Made by a program: the position numbers and the translations under genes
Source of the DNA: Streptomyces sp. yr375
GTDB lineage: Bacteria > Actinomycetota > Actinomycetes > Streptomycetales > Streptomycetaceae
DNA length: 64,000 bases
Assembly: GCF_900110755.1 (NCBI RefSeq)
Contig: NZ_FOFF01000020.1
Coordinates: 1 to 64,000 of the forward strand
Direction: 5' to 3'
Shown: piece after piece, positions 1-8,415 of the stretch
How positions within the stretch are numbered: the stretch's first letter is position 1
Layout of the letters: every line of letters begins with the position of its first letter
Notes under the pieces: generated by a model
Seen by the model: only the letters and a program-made list of their open reading frames with translations
The model's database searches: none
Told to the model about the DNA's origin: nothing

Positions 1-2
1 TG

Positions 3-311
3 GACAACTACGCCACCCACAAGACCGAGCCGGTCAAGAAGTGGCTGCTTCGCCACCCCCGCTTCCACCTGCACTTCACCCCCACCTCGGCGTCCTGGCT
101 CAACCTCGTCGAGCGCTGGTTCGCCGAACTGACCTGCCGCAAACTCCGCCGCTCGGCCCACCGCAGCGTGGTCGAACTCGAACGCGACATCCGCGGCTGG
201 ATCAACGAGTGGAACAAGAACCCCAAGCCGTTCGTCTGGACGAAGACCGCCGACGACATCCTCGACACCCTCGCCGCATACTGCACACGAATTAACGACT
301 CAGGACACTAG
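3..311 (+). CDS. IS630-family transposase, 3' end only (cut by window start)
   Basis: This is the C-terminal ~102 residues of a DDE transposase; the start lies outside the window. Two catalytic-core signatures are visible: DNYATHK at the left edge, holding the second Asp, and WLNLVERWFAEL, holding the final Glu. The protein ends in RINDSGH, a tail familiar from Streptomyces IS630 elements, whose terminal repeat overlaps the end of the gene. The reading frame is intact to its stop, so this end looks undamaged, but nothing can be said about the missing part. The element ends about 170 bp before the cold-shock gene. Confidence 0.85.
   Translation, partial: DNYATHKTEPVKKWLLRHPRFHLHFTPTSASWLNLVERWFAELTCRKLRRSAHRSVVELERDIRGWINEWNKNPKPFVWTKTADDILDTLAAYCTRINDSGH
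288..310 (+). repeat. Probable right terminal repeat of the IS630 element plus TA target site
   Basis: Positions 288-308 read CGAATTAACGACTCAGGACA plus C and overlap the last transposase codons. The following TA (309-310) would be half of the TA duplication made by IS630/Tc1-type transposition, and the stop codon uses that TA. The left repeat is outside the window, so the assignment rests on resemblance to known element ends. Confidence 0.5.
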
Positions 312-428
312 GCTGGACGTAGTTGCAGTTGTGGTTCCCGAAACTTCAAGTGCCTTGGCGACTGTATGTCGTCGGGCATTTTTGTATCTCCGGTGCTTAT
401 CCGGACGGGGTTCATTGTGGCAACACAA

Positions 429-449
429 GGGTTCACACGGTGTGGACCC
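429..449 (+). promoter_or_regulatory. Hairpin in the cold-shock leader just before the ribosome binding site
   Basis: GGGTTCAC pairs with GTGGACCC (8 bp with one G-T pair, 5-nt loop). It ends 14 nt before the strong GAAGGAG Shine-Dalgarno (464-470) of the cold-shock gene. The rest of the 312-477 stretch contains no gene and is likely promoter and 5' leader. Structured leaders are common in bacterial csp mRNAs; a thermosensing role here is inference only. Confidence 0.4.
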
Positions 450-477
450 CTGGGCACTGCCCCGAAGGAGATGTGAC

Positions 478-681
478 ATGGCTACTGGCACCGTCAAGTG
501 GTTCAACGCGGAAAAGGGCTTCGGCTTCATCGAGCAGGACGGCGGCGGCCCCGACGTCTTCGCCCACTACTCGAACATCGCCGCGCAGGGCTTCCGTGAG
601 CTTCAGGAAGGCCAGAAGGTGAACTTCGACGTCACGCAGGGCCAGAAGGGCCCGCAGGCGGAGAACATCACGCCTGCCTGA
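478..681 (+). CDS. Cold-shock protein, CspA family
   Basis: A 67-aa single cold-shock domain, the normal length of the family. It starts MATGTVKWFNAEKGFGFIEQ and carries both RNA-binding motifs, RNP1 (KGFGFIE, about residues 14-20) and RNP2 (VFAHY, about 28-32). Such proteins bind single-stranded RNA/DNA and act as RNA chaperones or antiterminators. The ATG at 478 is set by GAAGGAG 7 nt upstream and removes the long upstream in-frame extension. A strong hairpin follows the stop, then a DEAD-box RNA helicase gene, the usual partner in RNA remodelling. Confidence 0.95.
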   Translation: MATGTVKWFNAEKGFGFIEQDGGGPDVFAHYSNIAAQGFRELQEGQKVNFDVTQGQKGPQAENITPA

Positions 682-699
682 CGCTGAGGCGTATACAGT

Positions 700-732
700 A
701 ACTGGGGTTCGCACTTGTTGCGGGCCCCAGTT
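700..732 (+). terminator. Nested hairpin after the cold-shock gene (terminator or attenuator)
   Basis: AACTGGGG (700-707) pairs perfectly with CCCCAGTT (725-732); inside it CGCA (710-713) pairs with TGCG (719-722), giving a two-tier stem. It lies 18 nt after the csp stop and is followed by a T-rich run. It either ends the csp transcript or lets a fraction read through into the helicase gene. The 733-929 leader beyond it is unusually A+T-rich for this genome and has no gene of its own. Confidence 0.65.
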
Positions 733-929
733 TGCTGCTTCCGTATTCGTATGTGTGTCGCATGTGCATGTGTATCTACATCTGCATTTATCGATGCACT
801 TGTTTCTTTATTCGCATTCCGGCATCTGTCGGAATGCTTTCAGTCTCGCTTTCGGCTCGTTCTCGCAATTCATCCGGCTCACTTCTGTCGGGAATTCCTC
901 GGTGCGCGCCCCGTCGAGGAAGGTTCTCC

Positions 930-2357
930 ATGAGCCGTTCACCCCGTACGAACGACCGCGTCCGGTCACAGGGCGAGTTCGCGCAGCCGCTCACCGTCAC
1001 GCCCGCCCTCCCCGCCGCCGCGACCTTCGGTGAGCTGGACATGCCCGCCGAGCTGCTGACGACGCTCGCCGGCCGCGGCCTGACCGAGCCGTTCCCGATC
1101 CAGGCCGCCACGTTGCCGAACTCCCTCGCGGGGCGCGACGTCCTCGGCCGTGGGCGCACGGGATCGGGCAAGACGCTCGCCTTCGGCCTGGCGCTCCTCG
1201 CCCGTACGGCGGGGCAGCGCGCCGAATCGAAGAAGCCGCTGGCCCTGATCCTCGTACCCACGCGCGAGCTGGCCCAGCAGGTCGACGAAGCGCTCGCCCC
1301 GTACGCGCAGTCGCTGAAGTTGCGGCTGGCCACGGTGGTCGGCGGTATGTCGATCGGCCGGCAGGCCGGGGCGCTGCGGTCCGGGGCCGAGGTGGTCGTC
1401 GCGACTCCGGGGCGGCTCGCGGATCTCATCGAGCGCAGGGACTGCCGGCTGGACCGCGTGAAGATCACCGTCCTGGACGAGGCCGACCAGATGGCCGACA
1501 TGGGCTTCCTGCCCCAGGTCACCGAACTGCTGGACCAGGTACGCCCCGACGGCCAGCGCATGCTGTTCTCGGCCACGCTGGACCGCAACATCGACCACCT
1601 GGTCCGTACGTACCTGCATGACCCGGTGGTCCACTCGGTCGACCCGTCGGCGGGCGCGGTCACCACGATGGAGCATCACGTGCTCGAGGTGCACGGCGCC
1701 GACAAGTACGCCACCGCCACCGAGATCGCCGCCCGCGACGGGCGCGTCCTCATGTTCCTGGACACCAAGCACGCCGTGGACCAGTTCACCCGGCACCTGC
1801 TGGGCAGCGGCGTGAAGGCGGCGGCGCTGCACGGCGGCAAGTCGCAGCCCCAGCGCACCCGCACCCTGGCCCAGTTCAAGGACGGTCACCTCACGGTCCT
1901 GGTGGCCACCAACGTCGCGGCCCGCGGCATCCACATCGACGCCCTCGACCTCGTCGTCAACGTCGATCCGCCCGCCGACCACAAGGACTACCTGCACCGC
2001 GGCGGCCGTACCGCCCGCGCCGGCGAGTCCGGCAGGGTCGTCACGCTGGTGCTGCCCAACCAGCGCAAGGACATGGCCCGTCTCCTGTCCGACGCGGGCA
2101 TCCGGCCGCAGACCACGCGGGTCCGCTCCGGCGAGGCCGAGCTGAGCCGTATCACCGGCGCCCAGGCTCCCTCCGGTGTCCCCCTCAACGGAAACACGCC
2201 GGTCACGGAGCGCCCCAAGCGCGGCGGTGCTCCCTTCCGCGGCATGGGCACCCGCCCGGGGCAGACCGGCCGCGGCGGCGGCGAGTCCCGCCGGGCCGCC
2301 GAGCTCCGTCAGACGGCCGAGGCCCGCAAGGCCGCCCGCGTCCGCCGCGGCGCATAG
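930..2357 (+). CDS. DEAD-box ATP-dependent RNA helicase
   Basis: A 475-aa helicase with the full motif set: Q motif (Gln about 58), Walker A GRTGSGKT (75-82), PTREL (110-114), TPGR (159-162), DEAD (183-186), SAT (214-216), then ARGIHI and HRGGRTARAG in the second RecA domain. The C-terminus is a short Arg/Gly-rich basic tail, useful for RNA binding. The ATG at 930 follows GAGGAAGG; longer in-frame readings back to 732 run through an A+T-rich leader that does not look coding. Its place right after a csp gene suggests a cold-shock or RNA-unwinding role like RhlE/DeaD. Confidence 0.93.
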   Translation: MSRSPRTNDRVRSQGEFAQPLTVTPALPAAATFGELDMPAELLTTLAGRGLTEPFPIQAATLPNSLAGRDVLGRGRTGSGKTLAFGLALLARTAGQRAESKKPLALILVPTRELAQQVDEALAPYAQSLKLRLATVVGGMSIGRQAGALRSGAEVVVATPGRLADLIERRDCRLDRVKITVLDEADQMADMGFLPQVTELLDQVRPDGQRMLFSATLDRNIDHLVRTYLHDPVVHSVDPSAGAVTTMEHHVLEVHGADKYATATEIAARDGRVLMFLDTKHAVDQFTRHLLGSGVKAAALHGGKSQPQRTRTLAQFKDGHLTVLVATNVAARGIHIDALDLVVNVDPPADHKDYLHRGGRTARAGESGRVVTLVLPNQRKDMARLLSDAGIRPQTTRVRSGEAELSRITGAQAPSGVPLNGNTPVTERPKRGGAPFRGMGTRPGQTGRGGGESRRAAELRQTAEARKAARVRRGA

Positions 2358-2427
2358 CCTCCCCCTGAACTCCAGACGCATAGCCTCCCCCTGAACTCCT
2401 GCGGATGTACTCCGACGGATGTACTCC
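2351..2427 (+). repeat. Two short tandem duplications at the helicase 3' end
   Basis: A 23-nt unit starting CGCATAGCCTCC lies at 2351-2373 and again at 2377-2399, the first copy containing the helicase stop codon. Directly after, CGGATGTACTCC occurs at 2402-2413 and 2416-2427. Both look like slippage duplications. No gene is seen from 2358 to 2648. Confidence 0.8.
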
Positions 2428-2518
2428 AACGGGGGGAGGAAGGCGGGGCGTGCGGCAGCCTGCGTCGGTGCGCGCCGCATCCTGGCGACTCGTGCGGCGA
2501 CTTGTGCGGTCCGCACGA

Positions 2519-2612
2519 TCGGTCGTACAGCCGCAGCCGCAGCCGTAGCCACAACCACTGCCGTAGTCACCGTCGTAGTCGTCGCCGTAGCCACAGCCGT
2601 CATCATCCGCTG
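2519..2612 (+). repeat. Degenerate CCGTAG/CCGCAG hexamer tract
   Basis: About 90 nt made of imperfect hexamers (GCCGCA, GCCGTA, CACCGT and variants) ending 37 nt before the next start codon. It is open in several frames, so it inflates spurious reading frames. It may simply be simple-sequence expansion in the leader of the membrane-protein gene. Confidence 0.6.
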
Positions 2613-2648
2613 TTCGGTATTCGCACAGCCCGCACCCCACGGAGAACC

Positions 2649-3917
2649 ATGGCCGAGTCCACCATCCCTCAGGCCAGTGTCGCCGCGCTGCTGCGCCGTC
2701 CCAAGCTGTGGCTGCTGCCCGCGATCCTCACAGGGCTGCTCGCCCTGCTGCTGTCGCTGCTCTACATGGGCGGGATCGTCAACCCCAACCGGGACCTGCA
2801 CGACCTGCCCATCGCCCTCGTCAACAGTGACACCGGCAAGCCGCCGGCCGGCCAGAAGCAGAACCTGGGCGCCCAGGTCACCGCCGCGATCGCCGCCGAC
2901 ACCGCCGGCGGCAAGGCCGGGTGGCGTACGCTCACCCGCGCCCAGGCCCAGGACCAGCTCGACTCCGGCAAGGTCTACGGCGCACTCGTCGTCCCGGCCG
3001 ACTTCACCAACTCCGTCACCGCTCTCTCCACGACCGGCGCCACGAAGCGGCCCGTGCTCACCGTGCTCACCAACCCCGGCAAGGGCAGCCTGGGTTCCTC
3101 GCTCGCCGCCCAGATCACGACAAAGGCGGCGCACCAGGCGTCGCAGACCATCGGCGCACAGCTCACGGCGGCCGTCGGCACCCGGGCGAACTCCACCACG
3201 CGGTTGCTGCTCGCCGACCCGGTGAACGTCGTCACCCAGGTCGGCCACCCCATCGGCACCAACAGCGGACTCAGCCTGACCGCCTTCTACTACACCCTGC
3301 TGCTCGTACTGGCCGGCTTCATGGGCGGCAACGTGATCAGCAACGGCGTCGACACCGCCCTCGGCTACGCCGACAACGAGATCGGCCCCTGGCACACCCG
3401 CCGCCCCACCGTGCCGATCAACCGCACCCAGACGCTGCTGCTGAAGATGGGCATGACCGCGGGCATCACGCTCCTCAGTGCCTCGCTGGTGATGCTCTCC
3501 TGCGTGACCCTCCTGGGCATGGACGCGTCCCACCTGCCGTTGCTGTGGGTCTTCTCCTACTGCGCGACCCTCGCCGTCGGCCTGGGCGTGCAGGCCATCA
3601 ACGCCGCCTTCGGCGGAATCGGCCAACTGGTCTCCATGTTCGTGTTCATCGTCCTGGGCCTGCCGTCCTCGGGCGCCACCGTCCCGCTCCAGGCGGTCCC
3701 CGGCTTCTACCGTTTCCTGTCCCACTTCGAGCCGATGCGCCAGCTCAGCGACGGCGTGCGCGCCATCCTCTTCTTCGACGCCCGCGGCGACGCCGGACTC
3801 ACCCGCTCCTGGATCATGATCGCGATCGGCACGGTCCTCGCCCTGCTCTTCGGCTTCGCCATGGCGCGGTACTACGACCGCAAGGGACACAAGCGCCTGA
3901 CGCCGCAACCCGCGTGA
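2649..3917 (+). CDS. YhgE/Pip-type (ABC-2-like, DUF3533) membrane protein
   Basis: A 422-aa membrane protein: one N-terminal membrane segment (about 20-42), a large extracytoplasmic domain (LPIALVNSDTGKP... ALVVPADFT..., about 50-210), then five or so C-terminal membrane segments from about 215 to 405. This is the YhgE/Pip/SNG1 layout, related to ABC-2 permeases but with no ATPase partner beside it. Homologues are linked to phage infection in Gram-positives and to ESX-type secretion, but the function here is unknown. The ATG at 2649 (GGAGAACC just upstream) places the hydrophobic segment correctly. Confidence 0.85.
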   Translation: MAESTIPQASVAALLRRPKLWLLPAILTGLLALLLSLLYMGGIVNPNRDLHDLPIALVNSDTGKPPAGQKQNLGAQVTAAIAADTAGGKAGWRTLTRAQAQDQLDSGKVYGALVVPADFTNSVTALSTTGATKRPVLTVLTNPGKGSLGSSLAAQITTKAAHQASQTIGAQLTAAVGTRANSTTRLLLADPVNVVTQVGHPIGTNSGLSLTAFYYTLLLVLAGFMGGNVISNGVDTALGYADNEIGPWHTRRPTVPINRTQTLLLKMGMTAGITLLSASLVMLSCVTLLGMDASHLPLLWVFSYCATLAVGLGVQAINAAFGGIGQLVSMFVFIVLGLPSSGATVPLQAVPGFYRFLSHFEPMRQLSDGVRAILFFDARGDAGLTRSWIMIAIGTVLALLFGFAMARYYDRKGHKRLTPQPA

Positions 3918-4003
3918 CTCCGGGGCCGACGGCATCGGCGTCGGCGTCGGGAGTTGGTCAGGAGGGTTGCCCAAATCGTGGGGGCGGTTTACGTTCGAAT
4001 AAG

Positions 4004-4016
4004 TTAGGAGTCCTGA
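4004..4016 (+). promoter_or_regulatory. Palindromic operator candidate upstream of the DUF1479 gene
   Basis: TTAGGAGTCCTGA is a 13-bp palindrome (AGGA-G-TCCT core, one mismatch in the flanks) 17 nt before the DUF1479 ATG. A ROK-family repressor gene follows the target gene, so this is a natural candidate site for that regulator. The assignment is inferred from position. Confidence 0.4.
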
Positions 4017-4032
4017 CCAAAGGGGTTCAGTC

Positions 4033-5337
4033 ATGACCGTCACGCCGCCGCTGCCGCACTGGGAGACGGTTCCCGAGGACCTGCCTGGGGCGATCCGCCA
4101 GGTCAAGGCCGCTCTGCGGGCCCGTATCGAGGCCTCGGGGCGGAGCGTCGAAGAGGTCTTCGGCGTCGTGGAGCGGCGGGTCGCCGCGCGGGTGGCCGAG
4201 ATCGAGGAGGCGAAGGAGCGCGGCGAGAGCGTCTGGCCCGTCGTCGACTACGCCGACATCGAGAACGGCACGGTGTCCCCGGCGCAACTGGAGAAGCTCA
4301 GGCGGCGCGGCTGTCTGGTGGTGCGCGGCCACTTCGACCGCGCGCAGGCGCTGCGCTGGGACGCGGACATCGTCGACTACGTGGAGCGCAACGCGTTCTT
4401 CGAGAACTACTCCGGCCCCGGCGACGACTTCTTCGGCACCGTCGGCTCCAAGCCCGAGATCTACCCCGTCTACTGGTCCACGGCCCAGATGGAGGCACGG
4501 CAGAGCGAGCGGATGGCCCGCGTGCAGTCCCTGCTCAACTCCCTCTGGAAGCACGAGTCCGAGGACGGCGTCCGGTGGTTCGACCCGGAGCGCGACGCGA
4601 TGTACCCCGACCGGATCCGCCGCCGTCCGCCGGGCACCGAATCCGGTGGCCTGGGCACGCACTGCGACCCCGGCACGCTCGACCTGTGGATGACCCGGGC
4701 GTACCAGAAGGCGTTCCGGCACCTGTTCGACGGCACCGTCGAGGAGTACGACCCCTGGGACGCCGCGTACCGCACCGAGGGGCCGCAGTACCCGGGGTCG
4801 ACCATGTGCTCGGCGTTCCGCACCTTCCAGGGCTGGACCGCGCTGTCGGACATGGCGCACGACCAGGGCGTCCTGCACACCGTGCCGATCCCCGAGGCGA
4901 TGGCGTACCTCATGCTGCGGCCGCTGCTCGCGGACGTGCCGGAGGACGACATGTGCGGCGTCACCGTCAACCAGGTCTTCCCCTCCGGCGAGCGCTGGCA
5001 TCCGCTGCTCATGAAGGCGCTCACCGGCATCCCCGACGTCCGGGCCGGCGACTCCGTCTGGTGGCACTGCGACATGATCCACAGCGTTGCGCCCGTGAAG
5101 GACCAGCAAGGGTGGGGCAACGTCATGTACATCCCCGCCGCGCCCTGGTGTCCCCGCAACGAGGAGTACGCCGCCCAGGTGCGGGAGGCCTTCCTCACCG
5201 GCTCCAGCCCCGGCGACTTTCCCGAGGAGCACTACGAGCGCGACTGGACCGGCCGCTTCACCGCCGACCGGCTCAACGACACCGGCCGCCGGGGGTTGGG
5301 GATGGAGATGGGGCAGTCGGATAGGAGTTGGGGCTGA
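4033..5337 (+). CDS. DUF1479 family protein (YbiU-like, putative 2-oxoglutarate/Fe(II) oxygenase fold)
   Basis: A 434-aa protein matching DUF1479 over its whole length. Candidate iron ligands fit the double-stranded beta-helix pattern: THCDPGTLDLW gives His210 and Asp212, and WWHCDMIHSV gives His345 or His350. E. coli YbiU and fungal relatives have this fold, but no substrate is firmly established. The gene has AAGGGG upstream of its ATG, is preceded by a palindromic site, and its end nearly touches the next gene, a ROK regulator (18 bp gap), suggesting one sugar- or metabolite-responsive unit. Confidence 0.85.
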   Translation: MTVTPPLPHWETVPEDLPGAIRQVKAALRARIEASGRSVEEVFGVVERRVAARVAEIEEAKERGESVWPVVDYADIENGTVSPAQLEKLRRRGCLVVRGHFDRAQALRWDADIVDYVERNAFFENYSGPGDDFFGTVGSKPEIYPVYWSTAQMEARQSERMARVQSLLNSLWKHESEDGVRWFDPERDAMYPDRIRRRPPGTESGGLGTHCDPGTLDLWMTRAYQKAFRHLFDGTVEEYDPWDAAYRTEGPQYPGSTMCSAFRTFQGWTALSDMAHDQGVLHTVPIPEAMAYLMLRPLLADVPEDDMCGVTVNQVFPSGERWHPLLMKALTGIPDVRAGDSVWWHCDMIHSVAPVKDQQGWGNVMYIPAAPWCPRNEEYAAQVREAFLTGSSPGDFPEEHYERDWTGRFTADRLNDTGRRGLGMEMGQSDRSWG

Positions 5338-5354
5338 GGCGTGGGGGAGGTGTC

Positions 5355-6641
5355 ATGGAGATCCGCCGGGAGTTCGGGGGCTCGGCGCTGCCCAGCATGG
5401 CGCTGCTGCGCGAGCTGACCGACCAGATCGTGCTGGACACCGTGTTCGAGCAGGCGCCGATCACCCGCGCGGAGATCGCGCAGCGCACCGGCATTTCCAA
5501 GACCACCGTCTCGGAGTCGGTGCGTCGTCTGGAGCGGATGAAGCTGCTGTTGCCCGCCGGGGAGCAGCGCGGGCGGCAGGGCAGGGTCGGTACCTACTAC
5601 CAGGTCGCCGCGGACGCGGGCTTCGTCGTCGCCGTCGACCTGCATCCGACCGAGATCAGGCTGTGCGCCGCCGATCTGTTCGGCCGGGCGTTCCTGGAGA
5701 CCACGCACCAGCCCGTCCCACCCCGCAACCCCGACCACATCGCCCGGCAGGTGCGTGCTCTCGTGGCCGGGGCGATCGAGGAGGGGAGCGTCGGGCATGG
5801 CCGGCCGCTGGCCATCGGGGTGTCCGTCGCCAACCCCGTGGATCCCAGGACCTCCGCCGTCATCCCGCTGGCGGACACCCCGTACCCGGAGGGCGTCTTC
5901 CAGCCGCAGGAGGCACTGGCCGGTCTGACCGACGCCCCGCTGCTGGTGGAGAACGACGTCAACCTCGCAGCCGTCGCCGAACGCCGGCACGGAGCGGCGC
6001 GCGAGGCGGAGAGCGTCGCCTACGTGTTCATCGGGGCCGGTATGGGCATGGGGCTGGTCGTCGGCGACCGGCTCGTTCGGGGCGCGCGGGGGGTGGCCGG
6101 GGAGATCGGATACCTCAGCGTCGGCTCCCAGCCGCCCGAGACCGGCGACGACGTCGGTATCGGTAGCGGCATCGGCGTACGGCATGGGTTCGCCAGGGCT
6201 GTCGCGGCGGCGGGGTTCGGGTCGCGGCGGCACAACACCAAAGCCGATGGGGCTGGCAGGGCCGATGGGGCCGATGGGGTCGATGGGGCCGACACGGCTG
6301 ACAGCGCGGACGCTGTCGTCGTCGCGCGGGAGATTTTTCGCCTCGCCGCCGAGGGGGACGTCGAGGCTCTTGCCGTCATCGAGCGGGAAGGCCGCACGAT
6401 CGGGGAGGCGATCGCCACCGTCTGCGCGGTCGTCGATCCCGAACTCGTCCTGCTCGGGGGGCCCATCGGCAGTCATCCCGCCCTGCTGGACGTCGTCCGC
6501 GAGACCGTGAACCGGCTCGCGCCGCTGCCTCCGCCGGTCGAGGCCGGTGCGCTGGGCGAGGCGGCCCCGCTGCGCGGCGCGCTCACCGTCGCCCTGCGGC
6601 GCGCCCGCTCCGACTTGCGTGCGGACGCCGGAGGGGAGTGA
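5355..6641 (+). CDS. ROK family transcriptional regulator
   Basis: A 428-aa repressor-type ROK protein: N-terminal winged helix (about 15-75, with ITRAEIAQRTGISKTTVSESVRRL) followed by a ROK sugar-kinase-like domain (FVVAVDLHPTEIR; NPVDPRT; FIGAGMGMGLVVGDRLVRG; GEIGYL). The usual CxCGxxGCxE zinc motif after GEIGYL is absent; in its place is a divergent stretch leading into Ala-Asp-Gly repeats. The ATG at 5355 has GGGGGAGG upstream; a TTG at 5328 is less likely. It probably controls the DUF1479 gene just before it. Confidence 0.88.
   Translation: MEIRREFGGSALPSMALLRELTDQIVLDTVFEQAPITRAEIAQRTGISKTTVSESVRRLERMKLLLPAGEQRGRQGRVGTYYQVAADAGFVVAVDLHPTEIRLCAADLFGRAFLETTHQPVPPRNPDHIARQVRALVAGAIEEGSVGHGRPLAIGVSVANPVDPRTSAVIPLADTPYPEGVFQPQEALAGLTDAPLLVENDVNLAAVAERRHGAAREAESVAYVFIGAGMGMGLVVGDRLVRGARGVAGEIGYLSVGSQPPETGDDVGIGSGIGVRHGFARAVAAAGFGSRRHNTKADGAGRADGADGVDGADTADSADAVVVAREIFRLAAEGDVEALAVIEREGRTIGEAIATVCAVVDPELVLLGGPIGSHPALLDVVRETVNRLAPLPPPVEAGALGEAAPLRGALTVALRRARSDLRADAGGE
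6243..6306 (+). repeat. GCCGATGGG-type repeats inside the ROK gene
   Basis: In-frame 9- to 12-nt repeats of GCCGATGGGG-like sequence encode an Ala-Asp-Gly-rich loop (about residues 297-318). The repeat sits where the ROK effector domain normally has its zinc-binding region. The frame stays open, so it is a tolerated low-complexity insertion. Confidence 0.75.
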
Positions 6642-6872
6642 GGCGGGCCGGCTCGACCGGGGGAGTGCGTTTGCGAACGTCGCGGGGTCGGTGCCGGTGG
6701 CGGCGACTCCCGTCACGCCTCGCCGGGGGACGGCGCGGAATGCCGCTGTGGGATGGCCCGAGCCGCGCCCCCGTCGTACACCGGGGGGCGCGTCGTGGGA
6801 TATGGTCCCCCCGTTTCCGGCTACCGAATGAAGACGAGCCGGTACGGGGAGTGTCGGAGGGGCGGCAGAGCG

Positions 6873-8351
6873 ATGGAATCCCAGGCGGGCGACGGCGGAT
6901 CCGTGGAGCTGGACGGCGCATGGTTGGAGACGCTGTCTCCCGAACCGCTGCTGACCAGGGACTACGAGACGCGCCCCTCACTCGTGTACGAGAGGCTGCG
7001 GCAGCGGCACGGCCCGGTCGCGCCGGTCGACCTGCTCGGCGTGCCGGCCTGGCTGGTCCTCGGCTACCGCGAGGCGCTCGACGTGCTCCAGGACGACGCC
7101 GGGTGGCCGAAGGGGCTGGAGAACTGGCGGGCCCGCTCGGAGGGCAGGGTGCCGGCCGACTGGCCGCTCGGGCCGTCCCTGGAGGTCAACCACGTACTGA
7201 TCCAGGGCGGGCCGGGATACCGGCCGTTGCGCACGGCGTGGGACGCGGCGCTCAAGCCGTTCCAGGACCCGCGGCACGCCCAGGCGAAGCGGCTGAAGAC
7301 GGCCGTCGCCGCCTACGCCGACGACCTGATCAGCCTGGTGGGGCAGGCCGGCGGTACGGGGCTTGCGGACCTGTCCGCCCAGTTCTCCCGGCCGCTGCCG
7401 CTGATGGTGGCCAGCCATCTGCTCGGTTTCCCCGGGTCCCAGGGCGACGACGCGCTGATGGACATGTGGCGGGTACTGGACGCCGGCCCGGACGCGGAGC
7501 TCGCGCTGGAGCGGCTGCTCGCCGCGCTGGCGGAACTCGCGGCGGTAAAGCTGAAGCAGCCGGGGGACGACTTTCCGTCGTATCTGCTGGCCGCCCACCC
7601 CGACCTCTCGCTCGACCAGTTGGCCCGTGAGCTGTTCATGCTGCTGGGCATGACGTCCGACCACGTCGGCATCCTCATATCCAACACGGTGGTCGAGGTC
7701 ATCTCGGGCGAGGGCGGTGTGCGGGCCAGTCTGTCCGCCGGGATGGTCCGGGAGAGCATGAACCGGGTGGTGATGCGCAAGCCGCCGCTGGTGAACTTCG
7801 TGCCGCGCTTCGCGGCCAGGGACACCCCGCTCGGCAACTACACGATCCGGGCGGGCGACCCGGTGTGGGTCTCCTCCGCGGCGGCCCACGCGGACCCGCT
7901 GTTCGCCGACAAGGTGGCCGAGGGCACCGCGGTCAGCACCCGGGCGCATCTGGCCTGGGGCGCGGGCCAGCGCCAGTGCCCGGCGCGTGAACTCGCGTCG
8001 ACGGTCGCGGCGGTCGGCGTGGGCCGGCTCTTCGAGCGCTTCTCGAACCTCGAACTCGCCCTCCCCGTCGATCAACTCCCTTGGCGTTCCTCGCCGTTCA
8101 TGCGCGGCCTGCGCTCGCTGCCCGTACGGTACGAACTGGCCGCGATGCCGCCGCAGCCGTCGGCGCACGCCCCGGACGCGGAGGCGGGCGACACGGCGGA
8201 GGCAGCGGACGGGGTTCGGGTTGAGGCGGGTGGGGCGGGCGGTGCGGTGGAGTCGGCGGACGCGGCGGACGTCGTGCTGCCGGACTCGGCCGTCCGGCAG
8301 CGCTCGTCGCTGTGGCGCTATCTGACGGGACTCATCGGCGTCGGCCGCTGA
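6873..8351 (+). CDS. Cytochrome P450 without the ExxR glutamate (CYP157-like)
   Basis: A 492-aa P450. The heme loop is recognisable but atypical: HLAWGAGQRQCPAR, with ligand Cys369. At the K-helix the usual E-x-x-R reads SMNR: Glu294 is one residue too early (E294-S-M-N-R298), so the invariant Glu is missing. The I-helix (LLGMTSDHVG) also lacks the usual AGxxT. Loss of ExxR is known from the Streptomyces CYP157 family, often coded in conservons, but no conservon genes are present here. The last ~75 residues form an Ala/Asp/Glu-rich tail beyond the normal end. ATG 6873 is preceded by GGAGGGG; other in-frame ATGs lie upstream. Confidence 0.85.
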   Translation: MESQAGDGGSVELDGAWLETLSPEPLLTRDYETRPSLVYERLRQRHGPVAPVDLLGVPAWLVLGYREALDVLQDDAGWPKGLENWRARSEGRVPADWPLGPSLEVNHVLIQGGPGYRPLRTAWDAALKPFQDPRHAQAKRLKTAVAAYADDLISLVGQAGGTGLADLSAQFSRPLPLMVASHLLGFPGSQGDDALMDMWRVLDAGPDAELALERLLAALAELAAVKLKQPGDDFPSYLLAAHPDLSLDQLARELFMLLGMTSDHVGILISNTVVEVISGEGGVRASLSAGMVRESMNRVVMRKPPLVNFVPRFAARDTPLGNYTIRAGDPVWVSSAAAHADPLFADKVAEGTAVSTRAHLAWGAGQRQCPARELASTVAAVGVGRLFERFSNLELALPVDQLPWRSSPFMRGLRSLPVRYELAAMPPQPSAHAPDAEAGDTAEAADGVRVEAGGAGGAVESADAADVVLPDSAVRQRSSLWRYLTGLIGVGR

Positions 8352-8415
8352 CTCGTCGGCTGCTGACACGTCTGCCGCTGGCGCGTCGGCCGCGGACTTT
8401 CGGGACGCTTTTTCG

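Noticed and set aside
966..4106. 1046-aa open frame on the - strand over the helicase and membrane-protein genes
   Set aside because: It is antisense to genes with clear motifs, has no family features, and arises from high-G+C codon bias.
6873..8351. Conservon containing the P450
   Set aside because: None of the sensor kinase-like, roadblock, DUF742 or GTPase genes lies beside it.
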